Below, in pieces: positions 29,544 through 38,672 of a DNA stretch of 64,000 nucleotides. A program made the translations under genes and the position numbers. Positions within the stretch are counted from its first letter, which is position 1; each line of letters starts with the position of its first letter. The notes under the pieces were generated by a model. That model worked only from the letters and a program-made list of their open reading frames with translations. It searched no databases and was not told the DNA's origin. Location of the stretch: NCBI RefSeq assembly GCF_902498915.1, contig NZ_CABVLQ010000001.1; one strand, 5' to 3'. The stretch comes from Escherichia ruysiae (GTDB lineage Bacteria; Pseudomonadota; Gammaproteobacteria; Enterobacterales; Enterobacteriaceae).

Positions 29544-29630
29544 TTAACTGCGGCAACTGCTTTTATTCCAGGTTCCTACTAAATTCGCAAAAAAAGCCCA
29601 ACGTGACTTATTGGGCTGCAAATTGCACAT
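29544..29630 (-). CDS. fruL: fruR/cra leader peptide FruL
   Basis: A 28-codon frame between ilvH and cra, starting MCNLQPNKSRWAFFANL and ending NKSSCRS. It aligns along its full length to the E. coli FruL leader I remember, with a few substitutions near the N-terminus. Its codons 5-14 contain the ilvIH intrinsic terminator, so translation here would run through that hairpin. Whether it is translated in this strain is inference from conservation. Confidence 0.75.
   Translation of the reverse strand: MCNLQPNKSRWAFFANLVGTWNKSSCRS
29589..29617 (-). terminator. ilvIH terminator embedded in fruL
   Basis: On the minus strand, AGCCCAA ... TTGGGCT (forward 29611-29617 and 29595-29601) with a 9-base loop, followed by a run of U (forward A-run 29589-29595). 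It lies 25 bp after the ilvH stop and inside the fruL reading frame. Confidence 0.85.
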
Positions 29631-29641
29631 TGAGATCATTC

Positions 29642-30133
29642 TCAACGCATTATTTTATCGCCGCGCGAAAGACCGACGACGCCGGAGCGGGCAACTTCAA
29701 CAATTTTCGCCACATCGCGAATCGATGCTAAAAATGCGTCGAGTTTATCGCTGGTGCCTGCCAGTTGAACGGTATAAAGCGAAGGCGTGACATCAATGAT
29801 TTGCCCACGAAATATTTCCGTATTGCGTTTCACTTCGTCACGTCCATAGCCGCTGGCCTGAATTTTCACCAGCATAATCTCCCGCTCAACGTACGCGCCC
29901 TGCCCCAGCTCGCTCACGCGCAACACATCGACCAGCTTGTGTAATTGCTTTTCGATTTGCTCAAGCACTTTTTCATCGCCCACGGTCTGGATGGTCATAC
30001 GCGATAATGTCGGATCGTCGGTTGGCGCAACGGTCAGGCTTTCAATGTTATAGCCACGCTGGGCAAAAAGGCCGATCACGCGGGATAACGCGCCTGATTC
30101 ATTTTCGAGTAATACTGATAATATCCGGCGCAT
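29642..30133 (-). CDS. ilvH: acetolactate synthase III small (regulatory) subunit
   Basis: A 163-residue regulatory subunit of AHAS III, which forms acetolactate and acetohydroxybutyrate for valine, leucine and isoleucine. The N-terminal ACT domain (MRRILSVLLENESGALSRV) binds valine for feedback inhibition, with Gly14 present; the C-terminal domain follows. I chose the ATG at 30133, 2 bp after the ilvI stop, rather than the upstream in-frame start inside ilvI. Its terminator is embedded in fruL. Confidence 0.97.
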   Translation of the reverse strand: MRRILSVLLENESGALSRVIGLFAQRGYNIESLTVAPTDDPTLSRMTIQTVGDEKVLEQIEKQLHKLVDVLRVSELGQGAYVEREIMLVKIQASGYGRDEVKRNTEIFRGQIIDVTPSLYTVQLAGTSDKLDAFLASIRDVAKIVEVARSGVVGLSRGDKIMR

Positions 30134-30135
30134 AA

Positions 30136-31860
30136 TCAGGTTCTCTCCGTTTTGCTTAACCACATTTCATCCATTCCGCCCCCGCGAATCTGCATCGGAT
30201 AAACGTGCTCACTGCCATCGACGGTGACATCAACAAATACCAGGCGATTATTTCGTACCTGTTCCAGCGCCTCGCCAAGTTTACTTTCCAGCTCATCCGG
30301 GCGCGAAATCTGGATACCAACATGACCATAGGCTTCTGCCAGGCGGACGAAATCTGGCAGAGATTGCATATAAGATTGTGAATGACGGCCGGAATAGATC
30401 ATGTCCTGCCACTGTTTCACCATCCCCAGATAGCGGTTATTAAGATTCACCACCAGCACCGGAAGCTCGTATTGCAAGGCTGTAGACAGCTCCTGAATGT
30501 TCATCTGAATACTGCCGTCGCCAGTAACGCAGACCACAGTTTCTTCCGGCAACGCCATTTTGACGCCCAGCGCCGCAGGTAAACCAAACCCCATGGTGCC
30601 GAGGCCACCGGAGTTGATCCAGCGACGCGGTTTGTCGAAAGGATAATAAAGTGCGGCGAACATCTGGTGCTGCCCGACGTCGGACGTAACGTAAGCGTCC
30701 CCCTTCGTCAGTCGCCAGAGCGTCTCTATCACCGCCTGCGGTTTAATCTTTTCGCTCTGAGTGTCGTATTTCAGGCACTGGCGAGCGCGCCACTGTTCAA
30801 TTTTCTGCCACCAGTCGCGGATTTCATCCAACGGTTGGTGAGCCGTTTCTTGTGCCAGCAACTCCAGCATTTGATCCAACACCAGCCGCGCATCGCCAAC
30901 GATCGGGATGTCGGCGGTCACGGTTTTTGAGATAGAGGTTGGATCAATATCAATATGTAACACCGTCGCATTCGGGCAGTACTTTGCCAGATTGTTAGTA
31001 GTGCGATCGTCAAAGCGTACACCAACCGCAAAAATGACATCGGCATTATGCATTGTCATATTGGCTTCGTAAGTGCCGTGCATTCCCAACATTCCCAGCG
31101 CCTGACGATGCGTTGCCGGAAACGCGCCTAATCCCATTAATGACGAGACGACAGGAAGATTAAGTTGCTCAATAATCTGTTTGAGTTGTTGATGGCAAGC
31201 CGCAGTCACTGCGCCACCGCCTACGTAAACGACCGGTTTTTTCGCCGCAGCCAGCGTTTGTAGTGCACGTTTAATCTGCCCTTTATGACCCAACGTTGTC
31301 GGGTTATACGAGCGCATACTGACCGATTCCGGCCAGACGTAAGGTAATTTGTTCGCCGGATTAAGAATATCTTTCGGTAAATCAACCACCACCGGACCAG
31401 GACGCCCGCTTGCCGCCAGCCAGAAAGCCTTTTTCAGCACCTGCGGAATGTCTTCCGTTTGCTTAACCAGAAAACTGTGTTTAACCACCGGCCGGGAAAT
31501 TCCCACCATGTCACACTCCTGAAAGGCATCGTAACCTATCAGCGAGGTTGCCACCTGCCCGGAAAGGATAACCAGCGGAATGGAGTCCATATAGGCGGTG
31601 GCGATACCGGTAATTGCGTTGGTGGCTCCAGGACCCGATGTCACCAGCACAACGCCCACTTCTCCGGTCGCCCGCGCCAGGCCATCGGCCATATGTACCG
31701 CTGCCTGCTCATGACGAACTAATACGTGATCAATACCGCCCACGGTATGCAATGCATCGTAAATATCAAGAACCGCGCCTCCGGGATAACCGAATACTTG
31801 CTTAACGCCCTGATCGATAAGCGATCGGACGACCATCTCGGCTCCAGACAACATCTCCAT
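30136..31860 (-). CDS. ilvI: acetolactate synthase III large (catalytic) subunit
   Basis: A 574-residue thiamine-diphosphate enzyme that condenses two pyruvates, or pyruvate with 2-oxobutyrate. The ThDP-activating glutamate is in VRHEQAA (Glu51), the FAD-binding middle domain is complete, and the metal/ThDP motif GDGSIQMN...NN lies near residue 430-460. The start at 31860 (MEMLSGAE) gives the E. coli length; the longer frame upstream enters the regulatory DNA. Expression is expected to need Lrp, whose candidate sites lie upstream. Confidence 0.97.
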   Translation of the reverse strand: MEMLSGAEMVVRSLIDQGVKQVFGYPGGAVLDIYDALHTVGGIDHVLVRHEQAAVHMADGLARATGEVGVVLVTSGPGATNAITGIATAYMDSIPLVILSGQVATSLIGYDAFQECDMVGISRPVVKHSFLVKQTEDIPQVLKKAFWLAASGRPGPVVVDLPKDILNPANKLPYVWPESVSMRSYNPTTLGHKGQIKRALQTLAAAKKPVVYVGGGAVTAACHQQLKQIIEQLNLPVVSSLMGLGAFPATHRQALGMLGMHGTYEANMTMHNADVIFAVGVRFDDRTTNNLAKYCPNATVLHIDIDPTSISKTVTADIPIVGDARLVLDQMLELLAQETAHQPLDEIRDWWQKIEQWRARQCLKYDTQSEKIKPQAVIETLWRLTKGDAYVTSDVGQHQMFAALYYPFDKPRRWINSGGLGTMGFGLPAALGVKMALPEETVVCVTGDGSIQMNIQELSTALQYELPVLVVNLNNRYLGMVKQWQDMIYSGRHSQSYMQSLPDFVRLAEAYGHVGIQISRPDELESKLGEALEQVRNNRLVFVDVTVDGSEHVYPMQIRGGGMDEMWLSKTERT

Positions 31861-32208
31861 GGCTTGCCTCACTATTTGGCGGAAAAAATGTGTAAAACAC
31901 ATTAACCGTCCGATCTTGCTTAAGCAATTGACAAGCAGAGTCACAAGCGTGAAGAAATAAGAATAAACAGGAGGAAAGGAGAAAATAAACGATAAAATAA
32001 TCCAGAATGGCGGACAGAATTGATAATAAATCGGTCAAATTCGACCAGTTACAGCAATTTCTCTATTTTTTCATTATTTCTAAAATCAGGGCAAACACGT
32101 ATTCTTATTTCTAAAATCAGGGCAAACACGTATTCAGAATAAAATTCTACATTTAATAAAAAATGCAGAATAAACCAGAATTACGCGCCTGATTTATTCT
32201 GCCTTTGT
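31861..32208 (-). promoter_or_regulatory. ilvIH regulatory region
   Basis: A 348-bp AT-rich gap between ilvI and the leuO 3' end. In E. coli the DNA upstream of ilvIH binds Lrp cooperatively at several sites. Here I see three copies of CAGAATAAA-type sequence (32135-32143, 32166-32174, and inverted at 32193-32201). The copy at 32135-32149 matches about 13 of 15 positions of the reverse complement of the Lrp consensus. A perfect 31-bp tandem repeat sits next to them. I did not find an unambiguous -35/-10 pair. Confidence 0.65.
32074..32135. repeat. perfect 31-bp tandem duplication upstream of ilvI
   Basis: Two abutting identical copies, 32074-32104 and 32105-32135, each starting TTATTTCTAAAATCAGGG and ending CACGTATTC. 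The lack of any mismatch suggests recent duplication. It changes the spacing between the Lrp-like motifs to its right and the ilvI promoter to its left by three helical turns. Confidence 0.95.
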
Positions 32209-33153
32209 TTAACGTTTACAAATAGAGACTAATTGCTCTTCCATCCATTGATGGCCTTTATCACGCCCGGCAGCCTCATGCCAGGAGAGGTAACAGGTTC
32301 TGCTATTTTGTTTTAATGGCAGCGGTAATACCTGTAACTCTAAGGACTCAGCGAACTCTTCAGCCAGCCAACGCGGCGCAATAGCAACCAGATGCGTTTG
32401 CGACACCACGCTAAGAACGCTCATCATTGCCATGCCCTGATACGCGATACTGGCTTGCTTATCTACCGTGTCATACCACGGTTGACTAAATGACGCGAAA
32501 CGATCAAGCGAAACCGCCGCATGTTGTTCGTTATAAACGTCATGTTTCAGTAATGGGCCTTTAATAGTCGGATGGTTCTTGCTGGCTACCAGCACCATTT
32601 CATCTTTAAATAATGGCACACTGGTAAATTCAGGACGATGGAAGTCTTCATAACTAATAACAAACTCCGTTTCCTGATAACGTAGCTGATGTTCGGTGTT
32701 CTGATTTAATGAAGACTTGAATATCACATGAATATTTGGCGCGATTTGCTCAATGTGATTATAAATCTGCGAGGTAAGAATGCTATCTAACGGGCTGCAA
32801 ACGCAAAGATGGAATACACGTTCGCTGCTGGCCGGCTCAAAACCTGAACCTGGTAATTCATTTTGCACTAATTGCAGCGCCTGACGCACAGAGCCAAAAA
32901 GTTGAAAAGCGCGGGCAGTCGGTTGGATACCACGCCCATAACGAACAAAAAGCTCGTCATTAAACATCACCTTCAGGCGTGCGACAGCGTTACTGACCGC
33001 AGGTTGCGACATGCCCAGAACATGCGCGGCACGGGTAATGTTCTGCTCCTGCATCACGGCATCGAAAACGGTTAATAAGTTTAGATCGACCATGCGTAGC
33101 TGTGGCTTGCTTAACTCCGCAATTTCTGGATGATCTGTTTTTACCTCTGACAT
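32209..33153 (-). CDS. leuO: LysR-type regulator LeuO
   Basis: A 314-residue LTTR. The N-terminal winged helix (LNLLTVFDAVMQEQNITRAAHVLGMSQPAVSNAVARL split across residues 23-60) is complete and a C-terminal co-inducer domain follows. Family knowledge: LeuO antagonises H-NS silencing and regulates stress, virulence and defence genes in E. coli. I chose the ATG at 33153 (MSEVKTDHPE), which gives the known length. A 28-residue upstream extension is in frame but has no family support. It faces away from leuL across an AT-rich gap. Confidence 0.95.
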   Translation of the reverse strand: MSEVKTDHPEIAELSKPQLRMVDLNLLTVFDAVMQEQNITRAAHVLGMSQPAVSNAVARLKVMFNDELFVRYGRGIQPTARAFQLFGSVRQALQLVQNELPGSGFEPASSERVFHLCVCSPLDSILTSQIYNHIEQIAPNIHVIFKSSLNQNTEHQLRYQETEFVISYEDFHRPEFTSVPLFKDEMVLVASKNHPTIKGPLLKHDVYNEQHAAVSLDRFASFSQPWYDTVDKQASIAYQGMAMMSVLSVVSQTHLVAIAPRWLAEEFAESLELQVLPLPLKQNSRTCYLSWHEAAGRDKGHQWMEEQLVSICKR

Positions 33154-33811
33154 AGTTAACTCCACTGTCACACTTAACTCCCTTTCCCTTATTGGAATGC
33201 AGAGAAATAATCCTGAAAAATATGATTTACCATGCATATAAAATAAGAAAAAGAAAAATGCGTAAAATTAGGAAAACATAAAGATACGGGTTCTGATAAA
33301 AACAGAATCCATTGCCGTGCGAAGAGTCATTCACCACAGCATAATAATCCATAATGTTTTTGTTGCGAAAACAATCTAATCATAAGTTCCGCGAATACTC
33401 AATCATCCAAAAAATGGATTAAACGTGCGCATTTAATAATTAATTTATATATTTGATGCATTAATTCTTAACATTAATCGATCAATAATATTCATAAAAT
33501 CAATATCAAAACATTCACTCAAAATATAATTCAATACAAATCATCAGGATAGATAGGGTAAAGAATAAATTTCCCTCCTTCTTACCTCATTGATTAAATG
33601 CCATAAATTATTCTGAAGTATGTCCACCAATGAAAGGTATGTGTGGTTAAGCAGAAATTAATATCGACTGTTTTAACCCGCGCAGCACAATTAGCTAATT
33701 CAACTCATGCAGAACTCACGCTGACGGGACGTTTTTGTTGCGTCAGGGTTGACATCCGTTTTTGTATCCAGTAACTCTAAAAGCATATCGCATTCATCTG
33801 GAGCTGATTTA
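33154..33811. other. AT-rich leuO-leuL intergenic region
   Basis: 658 bp with no convincing gene. The part at about 33240-33560 is very AT-rich, with runs such as ATTAATTTATATATTTGATG, and is the kind of DNA bound and silenced by H-NS in E. coli. It must contain the leuO promoter (minus) and, at the right end, the leu promoter (plus). Confidence 0.7.
33749..33777 (+). promoter_or_regulatory. leuLABCD promoter
   Basis: A perfect -35 TTGACA (33749-33754), 17-bp spacer and TAACTC at 33772-33777 as the -10. It lies about 35 bp before the leuL ATG, as expected for the attenuated leu operon. Confidence 0.75.
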
Positions 33812-33898
33812 ATGACTCACATCGTTCGCTTTATCGGTCTACTACTACTAAACGCATCTTCTTTGCGCGGTAGACGAGTGAGCGGCATTCAGCATTAA
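33812..33898 (+). CDS. leuL: leu operon leader peptide
   Basis: A 28-residue leader, MTHIVRFIGLLLL followed by NASSLRGRRVSGIQH. Four consecutive leucine codons are all CTA (33839-33850), a rare codon in E. coli, which makes ribosome progress sensitive to charged tRNA-Leu. Stalling here sets the fold of the downstream leader RNA and so controls termination before leuA. It seems identical to the K-12 leader. Confidence 0.95.
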   Translation: MTHIVRFIGLLLLNASSLRGRRVSGIQH

Positions 33899-33921
33899 GC
33901 CAGCACGCAGTCAAACAAAAA

Positions 33922-33947
33922 ACCCGCGCCATTGCGCGGGTTTTTTT
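33922..33947 (+). terminator. leu attenuator terminator
   Basis: An 8-bp stem ACCCGCGC (33922-33929) / GCGCGGGT (33934-33941) with a CATT-type loop and seven Ts. It lies 24 bp after the leuL stop and 44 bp before leuA, the classic attenuator position. Confidence 0.93.
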
Positions 33948-33990
33948 ATGCCCGAAGCGAGGCGCTCTAAAAGAGATAAGGACCCAAACC

Positions 33991-35562
33991 ATGAGCCAGC
34001 AAGTCATTATTTTCGATACCACATTGCGCGACGGTGAACAGGCGTTACAGGCAAGCTTGAGTGTGAAAGAAAAACTGCAAATTGCGCTGGGTCTTGAGCG
34101 TATGGGGGTTGACGTGATGGAAGTTGGTTTCCCCGTCTCTTCGCCGGGCGATTTTGAATCGGTGCAAACCATCGCCCGCCAGATCAAAAATAGCCGCGTA
34201 TGTGCGTTAGCCCGCTGCGTGGAAAAAGATATCGACGTGGCGGCCGAATCCCTGAAAGTCGCCGAAGCCTTCCGTATTCATACCTTTATTGCTACCTCCC
34301 CAATGCACATCGCCACCAAGCTGCGCAGTACGCTGGATGAGGTTATCGAACGTGCTATTTATATGGTGAAACGCGCACGTAATTACACTGATGACGTTGA
34401 GTTTTCTTGTGAAGATGCCGGACGCACACCGATTGCCGACCTGGCGCGAGTGGTCGAAGCGGCAATTAACGCCGGCGCCACCACCATCAACATTCCGGAT
34501 ACCGTGGGCTACACCATGCCGTTTGAGTTCGCCGGAATCATCAGCGGCCTGTATGAACGTGTACCGAACATCGATAAAGCCATTATTTCCGTGCATACCC
34601 ACGACGACTTAGGCCTGGCGGTCGGCAACTCACTGGCGGCGGTACATGCCGGAGCGCGGCAGGTAGAAGGCGCGATGAACGGGATCGGCGAGCGTGCCGG
34701 TAACTGTTCGCTGGAAGAAGTGATCATGGCGATTAAGGTACGTAAGGATATTCTCAACGTCCACACCGCCATTAATCACCAGGAAATATGGCGCACCAGC
34801 CAGCTAGTTAGCCAGATTTGTAATATGCCGATCCCGGCAAACAAAGCCATTGTCGGCAGCGGTGCGTTCGCACACTCCTCAGGTATTCACCAGGATGGTG
34901 TGCTGAAAAACCGCGAAAACTACGAAATCATGACACCAGAATCTATTGGTCTGAACCAAATCCAGTTGAATTTGACCTCTCGTTCCGGCCGTGCGGCGGT
35001 GAAACACCGCATGGATGAGATGGGATATAAAGAAAGTGAATATAATTTAGACAACCTGTACGACGCGTTCCTGAAACTGGCAGATAAGAAAGGTCAGGTG
35101 TTTGATTACGACCTGGAGGCGCTGGCCTTCATCGGTAAACAGCAAGAAGAACCGGAGCATTTCCGTCTGGATTACTTCAGCGTGCAGTCTGGCTCTAACG
35201 ATATCGCCACCGCCGCCGTCAAACTGGTCTGTGGCGAGGAAGTAAAAGCGGAAGCCGCCAACGGCAACGGCCCGGTCGATGCCGTCTACCAGGCAATTAA
35301 CCGCATCACTGACTACAACGTCGAACTGGTGAAATACAGCCTGACCGCCAAAGGCCACGGTAAAGATGCGCTGGGTCAGGTGGATATTGTCGCCAACTAC
35401 AATGGTCGCCGCTTCCACGGCGTCGGCCTGGCCACTGATATTGTCGAGTCATCCGCCAAAGCGATGGTACACGTGCTGAACAATATCTGGCGCGCCGCAG
35501 AAGTCGAAAAAGAGTTGCAACGCAAAGCTCAACACAACGAAAACAACAAGGAAACCGTGTGA
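33991..35562 (+). CDS. leuA: 2-isopropylmalate synthase
   Basis: A 523-residue enzyme that condenses acetyl-CoA with 2-oxoisovalerate, the first step of leucine synthesis. The HMGL-like TIM barrel starts with the DTTLRDGEQ motif near residue 12 and has the metal-binding HTHDDLG motif near residue 204. The C-terminal LeuA allosteric domain (about 390-510) gives leucine feedback inhibition. Its TGA overlaps the leuB ATG by one base. It is the first structural gene after the attenuator. Confidence 0.98.
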   Translation: MSQQVIIFDTTLRDGEQALQASLSVKEKLQIALGLERMGVDVMEVGFPVSSPGDFESVQTIARQIKNSRVCALARCVEKDIDVAAESLKVAEAFRIHTFIATSPMHIATKLRSTLDEVIERAIYMVKRARNYTDDVEFSCEDAGRTPIADLARVVEAAINAGATTINIPDTVGYTMPFEFAGIISGLYERVPNIDKAIISVHTHDDLGLAVGNSLAAVHAGARQVEGAMNGIGERAGNCSLEEVIMAIKVRKDILNVHTAINHQEIWRTSQLVSQICNMPIPANKAIVGSGAFAHSSGIHQDGVLKNRENYEIMTPESIGLNQIQLNLTSRSGRAAVKHRMDEMGYKESEYNLDNLYDAFLKLADKKGQVFDYDLEALAFIGKQQEEPEHFRLDYFSVQSGSNDIATAAVKLVCGEEVKAEAANGNGPVDAVYQAINRITDYNVELVKYSLTAKGHGKDALGQVDIVANYNGRRFHGVGLATDIVESSAKAMVHVLNNIWRAAEVEKELQRKAQHNENNKETV

Positions 35563-36653
35563 TGTCGAAGAATTATCATATTGCCGTATTGCCCGGAGAT
35601 GGGATCGGGCCGGAAGTGATGACCCAGGCGCTGAAAGTGCTGGACGCCGTGCGCAACCGCTTTGCGATGCGCATCACCACCAGCCATTACGATGTAGGCG
35701 GCGCAGCCATTGATAACCACGGGCAACCACTGCCGCCTGCGACGGTTGAAGGTTGTGAGCAAGCCGATGCCGTGCTGTTTGGCTCAGTTGGTGGCCCGAA
35801 GTGGGAACATTTACCACCAGACCAGCAACCGGAACGCGGCGCGCTGTTGCCTTTGCGTAAGCACTTCAAATTATTCAGCAACCTGCGTCCGGCAAAACTG
35901 TATCAGGGACTGGAAGCGTTCTGCCCGCTGCGAGCAGACATTGCCGCTAACGGCTTCGACATCCTGTGCGTGCGCGAACTGACCGGCGGCATCTATTTCG
36001 GTCAGCCCAAAGGCCGCGAAGGTAGCGGACAATATGAAAAAGCGTTTGATACCGAGGTGTATCACCGTTTTGAGATCGAGCGTATCGCTCGCATCGCGTT
36101 TGAATCTGCCCGCAAGCGTCGCCACAAAGTGACGTCGATCGATAAAGCCAACGTGCTGCAATCCTCTATTTTATGGCGGGAGATCGTTAACGAGATCGCC
36201 ATTGAATATCCGGATGTCGAACTGGCGCATATGTACATCGACAATGCCACCATGCAGCTGATTAAAGATCCATCGCAGTTTGACGTTCTGCTGTGCTCCA
36301 ACCTGTTTGGCGACATTCTTTCTGATGAGTGCGCGATGATCACTGGCTCGATGGGGATGTTGCCTTCCGCCAGCCTGAACGAACAAGGTTTTGGACTGTA
36401 TGAACCGGCGGGCGGCTCGGCACCAGATATCGCAGGCAAAAATATCGCCAACCCGATTGCGCAAATTCTGTCACTGGCGCTGCTGCTGCGCTACAGCCTG
36501 GATGCCGATGATGCGGCTTCCGCCATTGAACGCGCCATTAACCGCGCATTAGAAGAAGGCATTCGCACCGGGGATTTAGCCCGGGGCGCTGCCGCCGTTA
36601 GTACCGATGAAATGGGCGATATCATTGCCCGCTATGTGGCTGAAGGGGTGTAA
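35562..36653 (+). CDS. leuB: 3-isopropylmalate dehydrogenase
   Basis: A 363-residue NAD-dependent dehydrogenase that oxidises and decarboxylates 3-isopropylmalate. The isocitrate/isopropylmalate dehydrogenase signature NLFGDILSDECAMITGSMG is present near residue 247, and the LRPAKL/RELTGGIYFG substrate segments are intact. I chose the ATG overlapping the leuA stop (TGATG); a GTG just before it is also in frame and would add one residue. Confidence 0.97.
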   Translation: MSKNYHIAVLPGDGIGPEVMTQALKVLDAVRNRFAMRITTSHYDVGGAAIDNHGQPLPPATVEGCEQADAVLFGSVGGPKWEHLPPDQQPERGALLPLRKHFKLFSNLRPAKLYQGLEAFCPLRADIAANGFDILCVRELTGGIYFGQPKGREGSGQYEKAFDTEVYHRFEIERIARIAFESARKRRHKVTSIDKANVLQSSILWREIVNEIAIEYPDVELAHMYIDNATMQLIKDPSQFDVLLCSNLFGDILSDECAMITGSMGMLPSASLNEQGFGLYEPAGGSAPDIAGKNIANPIAQILSLALLLRYSLDADDAASAIERAINRALEEGIRTGDLARGAAAVSTDEMGDIIARYVAEGV

Positions 36654-36655
36654 TC

Positions 36656-38056
36656 ATGGCTAAGACGTTATACGAAAAATTGTTCGACGCTCACGTAGTC
36701 TACGAAGCTGAAAACGAAACCCCTCTGTTATATATCGACCGCCATCTGGTACATGAAGTGACCTCACCGCAGGCGTTCGATGGCCTGCGCGCCCACGGCC
36801 GCCCGGTGCGTCAGCCAGGTAAAACCTTCGCCACCATGGATCACAACGTCTCTACCCAGACCAAAGACATTAATGCCTGCGGTGAAATGGCGCGCATCCA
36901 GATGCAGGAACTGATCAAAAACTGCAAAGAGTTTGGCGTTGAGCTGTATGACCTGAATCACCCGTATCAGGGGATCGTCCACGTGATGGGGCCAGAACAG
37001 GGTGTCACCTTGCCGGGGATGACCATTGTTTGCGGTGACTCACATACCGCCACTCACGGCGCGTTTGGCGCACTGGCGTTTGGTATCGGTACTTCCGAAG
37101 TTGAACACGTACTGGCAACGCAAACCCTGAAACAGGGTCGTGCGAAGACCATGAAAATTGAAGTCCAAGGCAAAGCTGCGCCTGGCATTACCGCGAAAGA
37201 TATCGTGCTGGCGATCATCGGTAAAACCGGCAGCGCAGGCGGCACCGGGCATGTGGTGGAGTTTTGCGGCGAAGCAATCCGTGATTTAAGCATGGAAGGC
37301 CGCATGACTCTGTGCAATATGGCAATCGAAATGGGTGCGAAAGCTGGTCTGGTTGCGCCGGACGAAACCACCTTTAACTATGTCAAAGGCCGTCTTCATG
37401 CGCCGAAAGGCAAAGATTTCGACGACGCCGTCGCCTACTGGAAAACCCTGCAAACCGACGAAGGCGCAACTTTCGATACCGTTATCACTCTGCAAGCAGA
37501 AGAGATAGCCCCACAGGTGACCTGGGGAACTAACCCAGGACAGGTGATCTCCGTTAACGAGAATATCCCTGATCCCGCTTCGTTTGCCGATCCGGTTGAA
37601 CGCGCGTCGGCAGAAAAAGCGTTGGCCTATATGGGACTGAAACCGGGTATTCCGCTGACCGAAGTGGCTATCGACAAAGTGTTTATCGGCTCCTGTACCA
37701 ACTCACGTATTGAAGATTTACGCGCGGCGGCGGAAATCGCCAAAGGCCGGAAAGTCGCGCCAGGCGTACAGGCACTGGTGGTTCCCGGCTCCGGTCCGGT
37801 AAAAGCCCAGGCAGAAGCGGAAGGTCTGGACAAAATCTTTATTGAAGCCGGTTTTGAATGGCGCTTGCCTGGCTGCTCAATGTGTCTGGCGATGAACAAC
37901 GACCGTCTGAATCCGGGCGAGCGTTGTGCCTCTACCAGCAACCGTAACTTTGAAGGCCGCCAGGGGCGCGGCGGGCGCACGCATCTGGTCAGCCCGGCAA
38001 TGGCGGCCGCCGCTGCCGTGACCGGACATTTCGCCGACATTCGCAACATCAAATAA
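36656..38056 (+). CDS. leuC: 3-isopropylmalate dehydratase large subunit
   Basis: A 466-residue aconitase-family subunit that, with LeuD, isomerises 2- to 3-isopropylmalate. The three [4Fe-4S] cysteines are seen in GSCTNSR (about 347) and PGCSMC (about 407 and 410). The substrate motif GDSHTATHGAFGALAFGIG is near residue 129. It starts 2 bp after leuB and is followed 10 bp later by leuD. Confidence 0.98.
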   Translation: MAKTLYEKLFDAHVVYEAENETPLLYIDRHLVHEVTSPQAFDGLRAHGRPVRQPGKTFATMDHNVSTQTKDINACGEMARIQMQELIKNCKEFGVELYDLNHPYQGIVHVMGPEQGVTLPGMTIVCGDSHTATHGAFGALAFGIGTSEVEHVLATQTLKQGRAKTMKIEVQGKAAPGITAKDIVLAIIGKTGSAGGTGHVVEFCGEAIRDLSMEGRMTLCNMAIEMGAKAGLVAPDETTFNYVKGRLHAPKGKDFDDAVAYWKTLQTDEGATFDTVITLQAEEIAPQVTWGTNPGQVISVNENIPDPASFADPVERASAEKALAYMGLKPGIPLTEVAIDKVFIGSCTNSRIEDLRAAAEIAKGRKVAPGVQALVVPGSGPVKAQAEAEGLDKIFIEAGFEWRLPGCSMCLAMNNDRLNPGERCASTSNRNFEGRQGRGGRTHLVSPAMAAAAAVTGHFADIRNIK

Positions 38057-38066
38057 GGAGCACACT

Positions 38067-38672
38067 ATGGCAGAGAAATTTATCAAACACACAGGCCTGG
38101 TGGTTCCGCTGGATGCCGCCAATGTCGATACCGATGCGATTATCCCGAAACAGTTTTTGCAGAAAGTGACGCGCACTGGTTTTGGCGCGCATCTGTTTAA
38201 CGACTGGCGTTTTCTCGATGAAAAAGGCCAACAGCCAAACCCGGACTTTGTGCTGAACTTCCCGCAATATCAAGGGGCTTCCATTTTGCTGGCGCGAGAA
38301 AACTTCGGCTGCGGTTCCTCGCGTGAGCACGCGCCGTGGGCGTTGACCGATTACGGTTTTAAAGTGGTGATTGCGCCGAGTTTCGCCGATATCTTTTACG
38401 GCAACAGCTTTAATAACCAGTTGCTGCCGGTGAAATTAAGCGATGAAGAAGTGGACGAGCTGTTTGCCCTGGTGAAAGCCAATCCGGGGATTCACTTCGA
38501 TGTGGATCTGGAGGCGCAAGAGGTGAAAGCGGGAGAGAAAACCTATCGCTTTACCATCGATGCCTTCCGCCGCCACTGCATGATGAATGGTCTGGACAGC
38601 ATCGGTCTGACCCTGCAGCACGACGACGCCATTGCGGCTTATGAAGAGAAGCAACCGGCGTTTATGCGTTAG
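38067..38672 (+). CDS. leuD: 3-isopropylmalate dehydratase small subunit
   Basis: A 201-residue swivel-domain partner of LeuC. The DTDAIIPKQFL segment near residue 21 and the NFGCGSSREHAPWAL motif near residue 77 are typical of the family. A TAAGGAG ribosome site overlaps the leuC stop. It ends the leu operon. Only 31 bp separates its stop from the end of the sgrS U tract; in K-12 the setA gene would be here. Confidence 0.97.
   Translation: MAEKFIKHTGLVVPLDAANVDTDAIIPKQFLQKVTRTGFGAHLFNDWRFLDEKGQQPNPDFVLNFPQYQGASILLARENFGCGSSREHAPWALTDYGFKVVIAPSFADIFYGNSFNNQLLPVKLSDEEVDELFALVKANPGIHFDVDLEAQEVKAGEKTYRFTIDAFRRHCMMNGLDSIGLTLQHDDAIAAYEEKQPAFMR

Noticed and set aside
31982..32160. The direct repeats upstream of ilvI as a possible CRISPR array
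   Set aside because: There are only two abutting copies with no spacers, no repeat symmetry typical of CRISPR, and no cas genes.
33154..33237. An in-frame 28-codon upstream extension of leuO
   Set aside because: The LeuO family starts near MSEVKTDHPE or MPEVQTDHPE; the extension lies in the regulatory gap.
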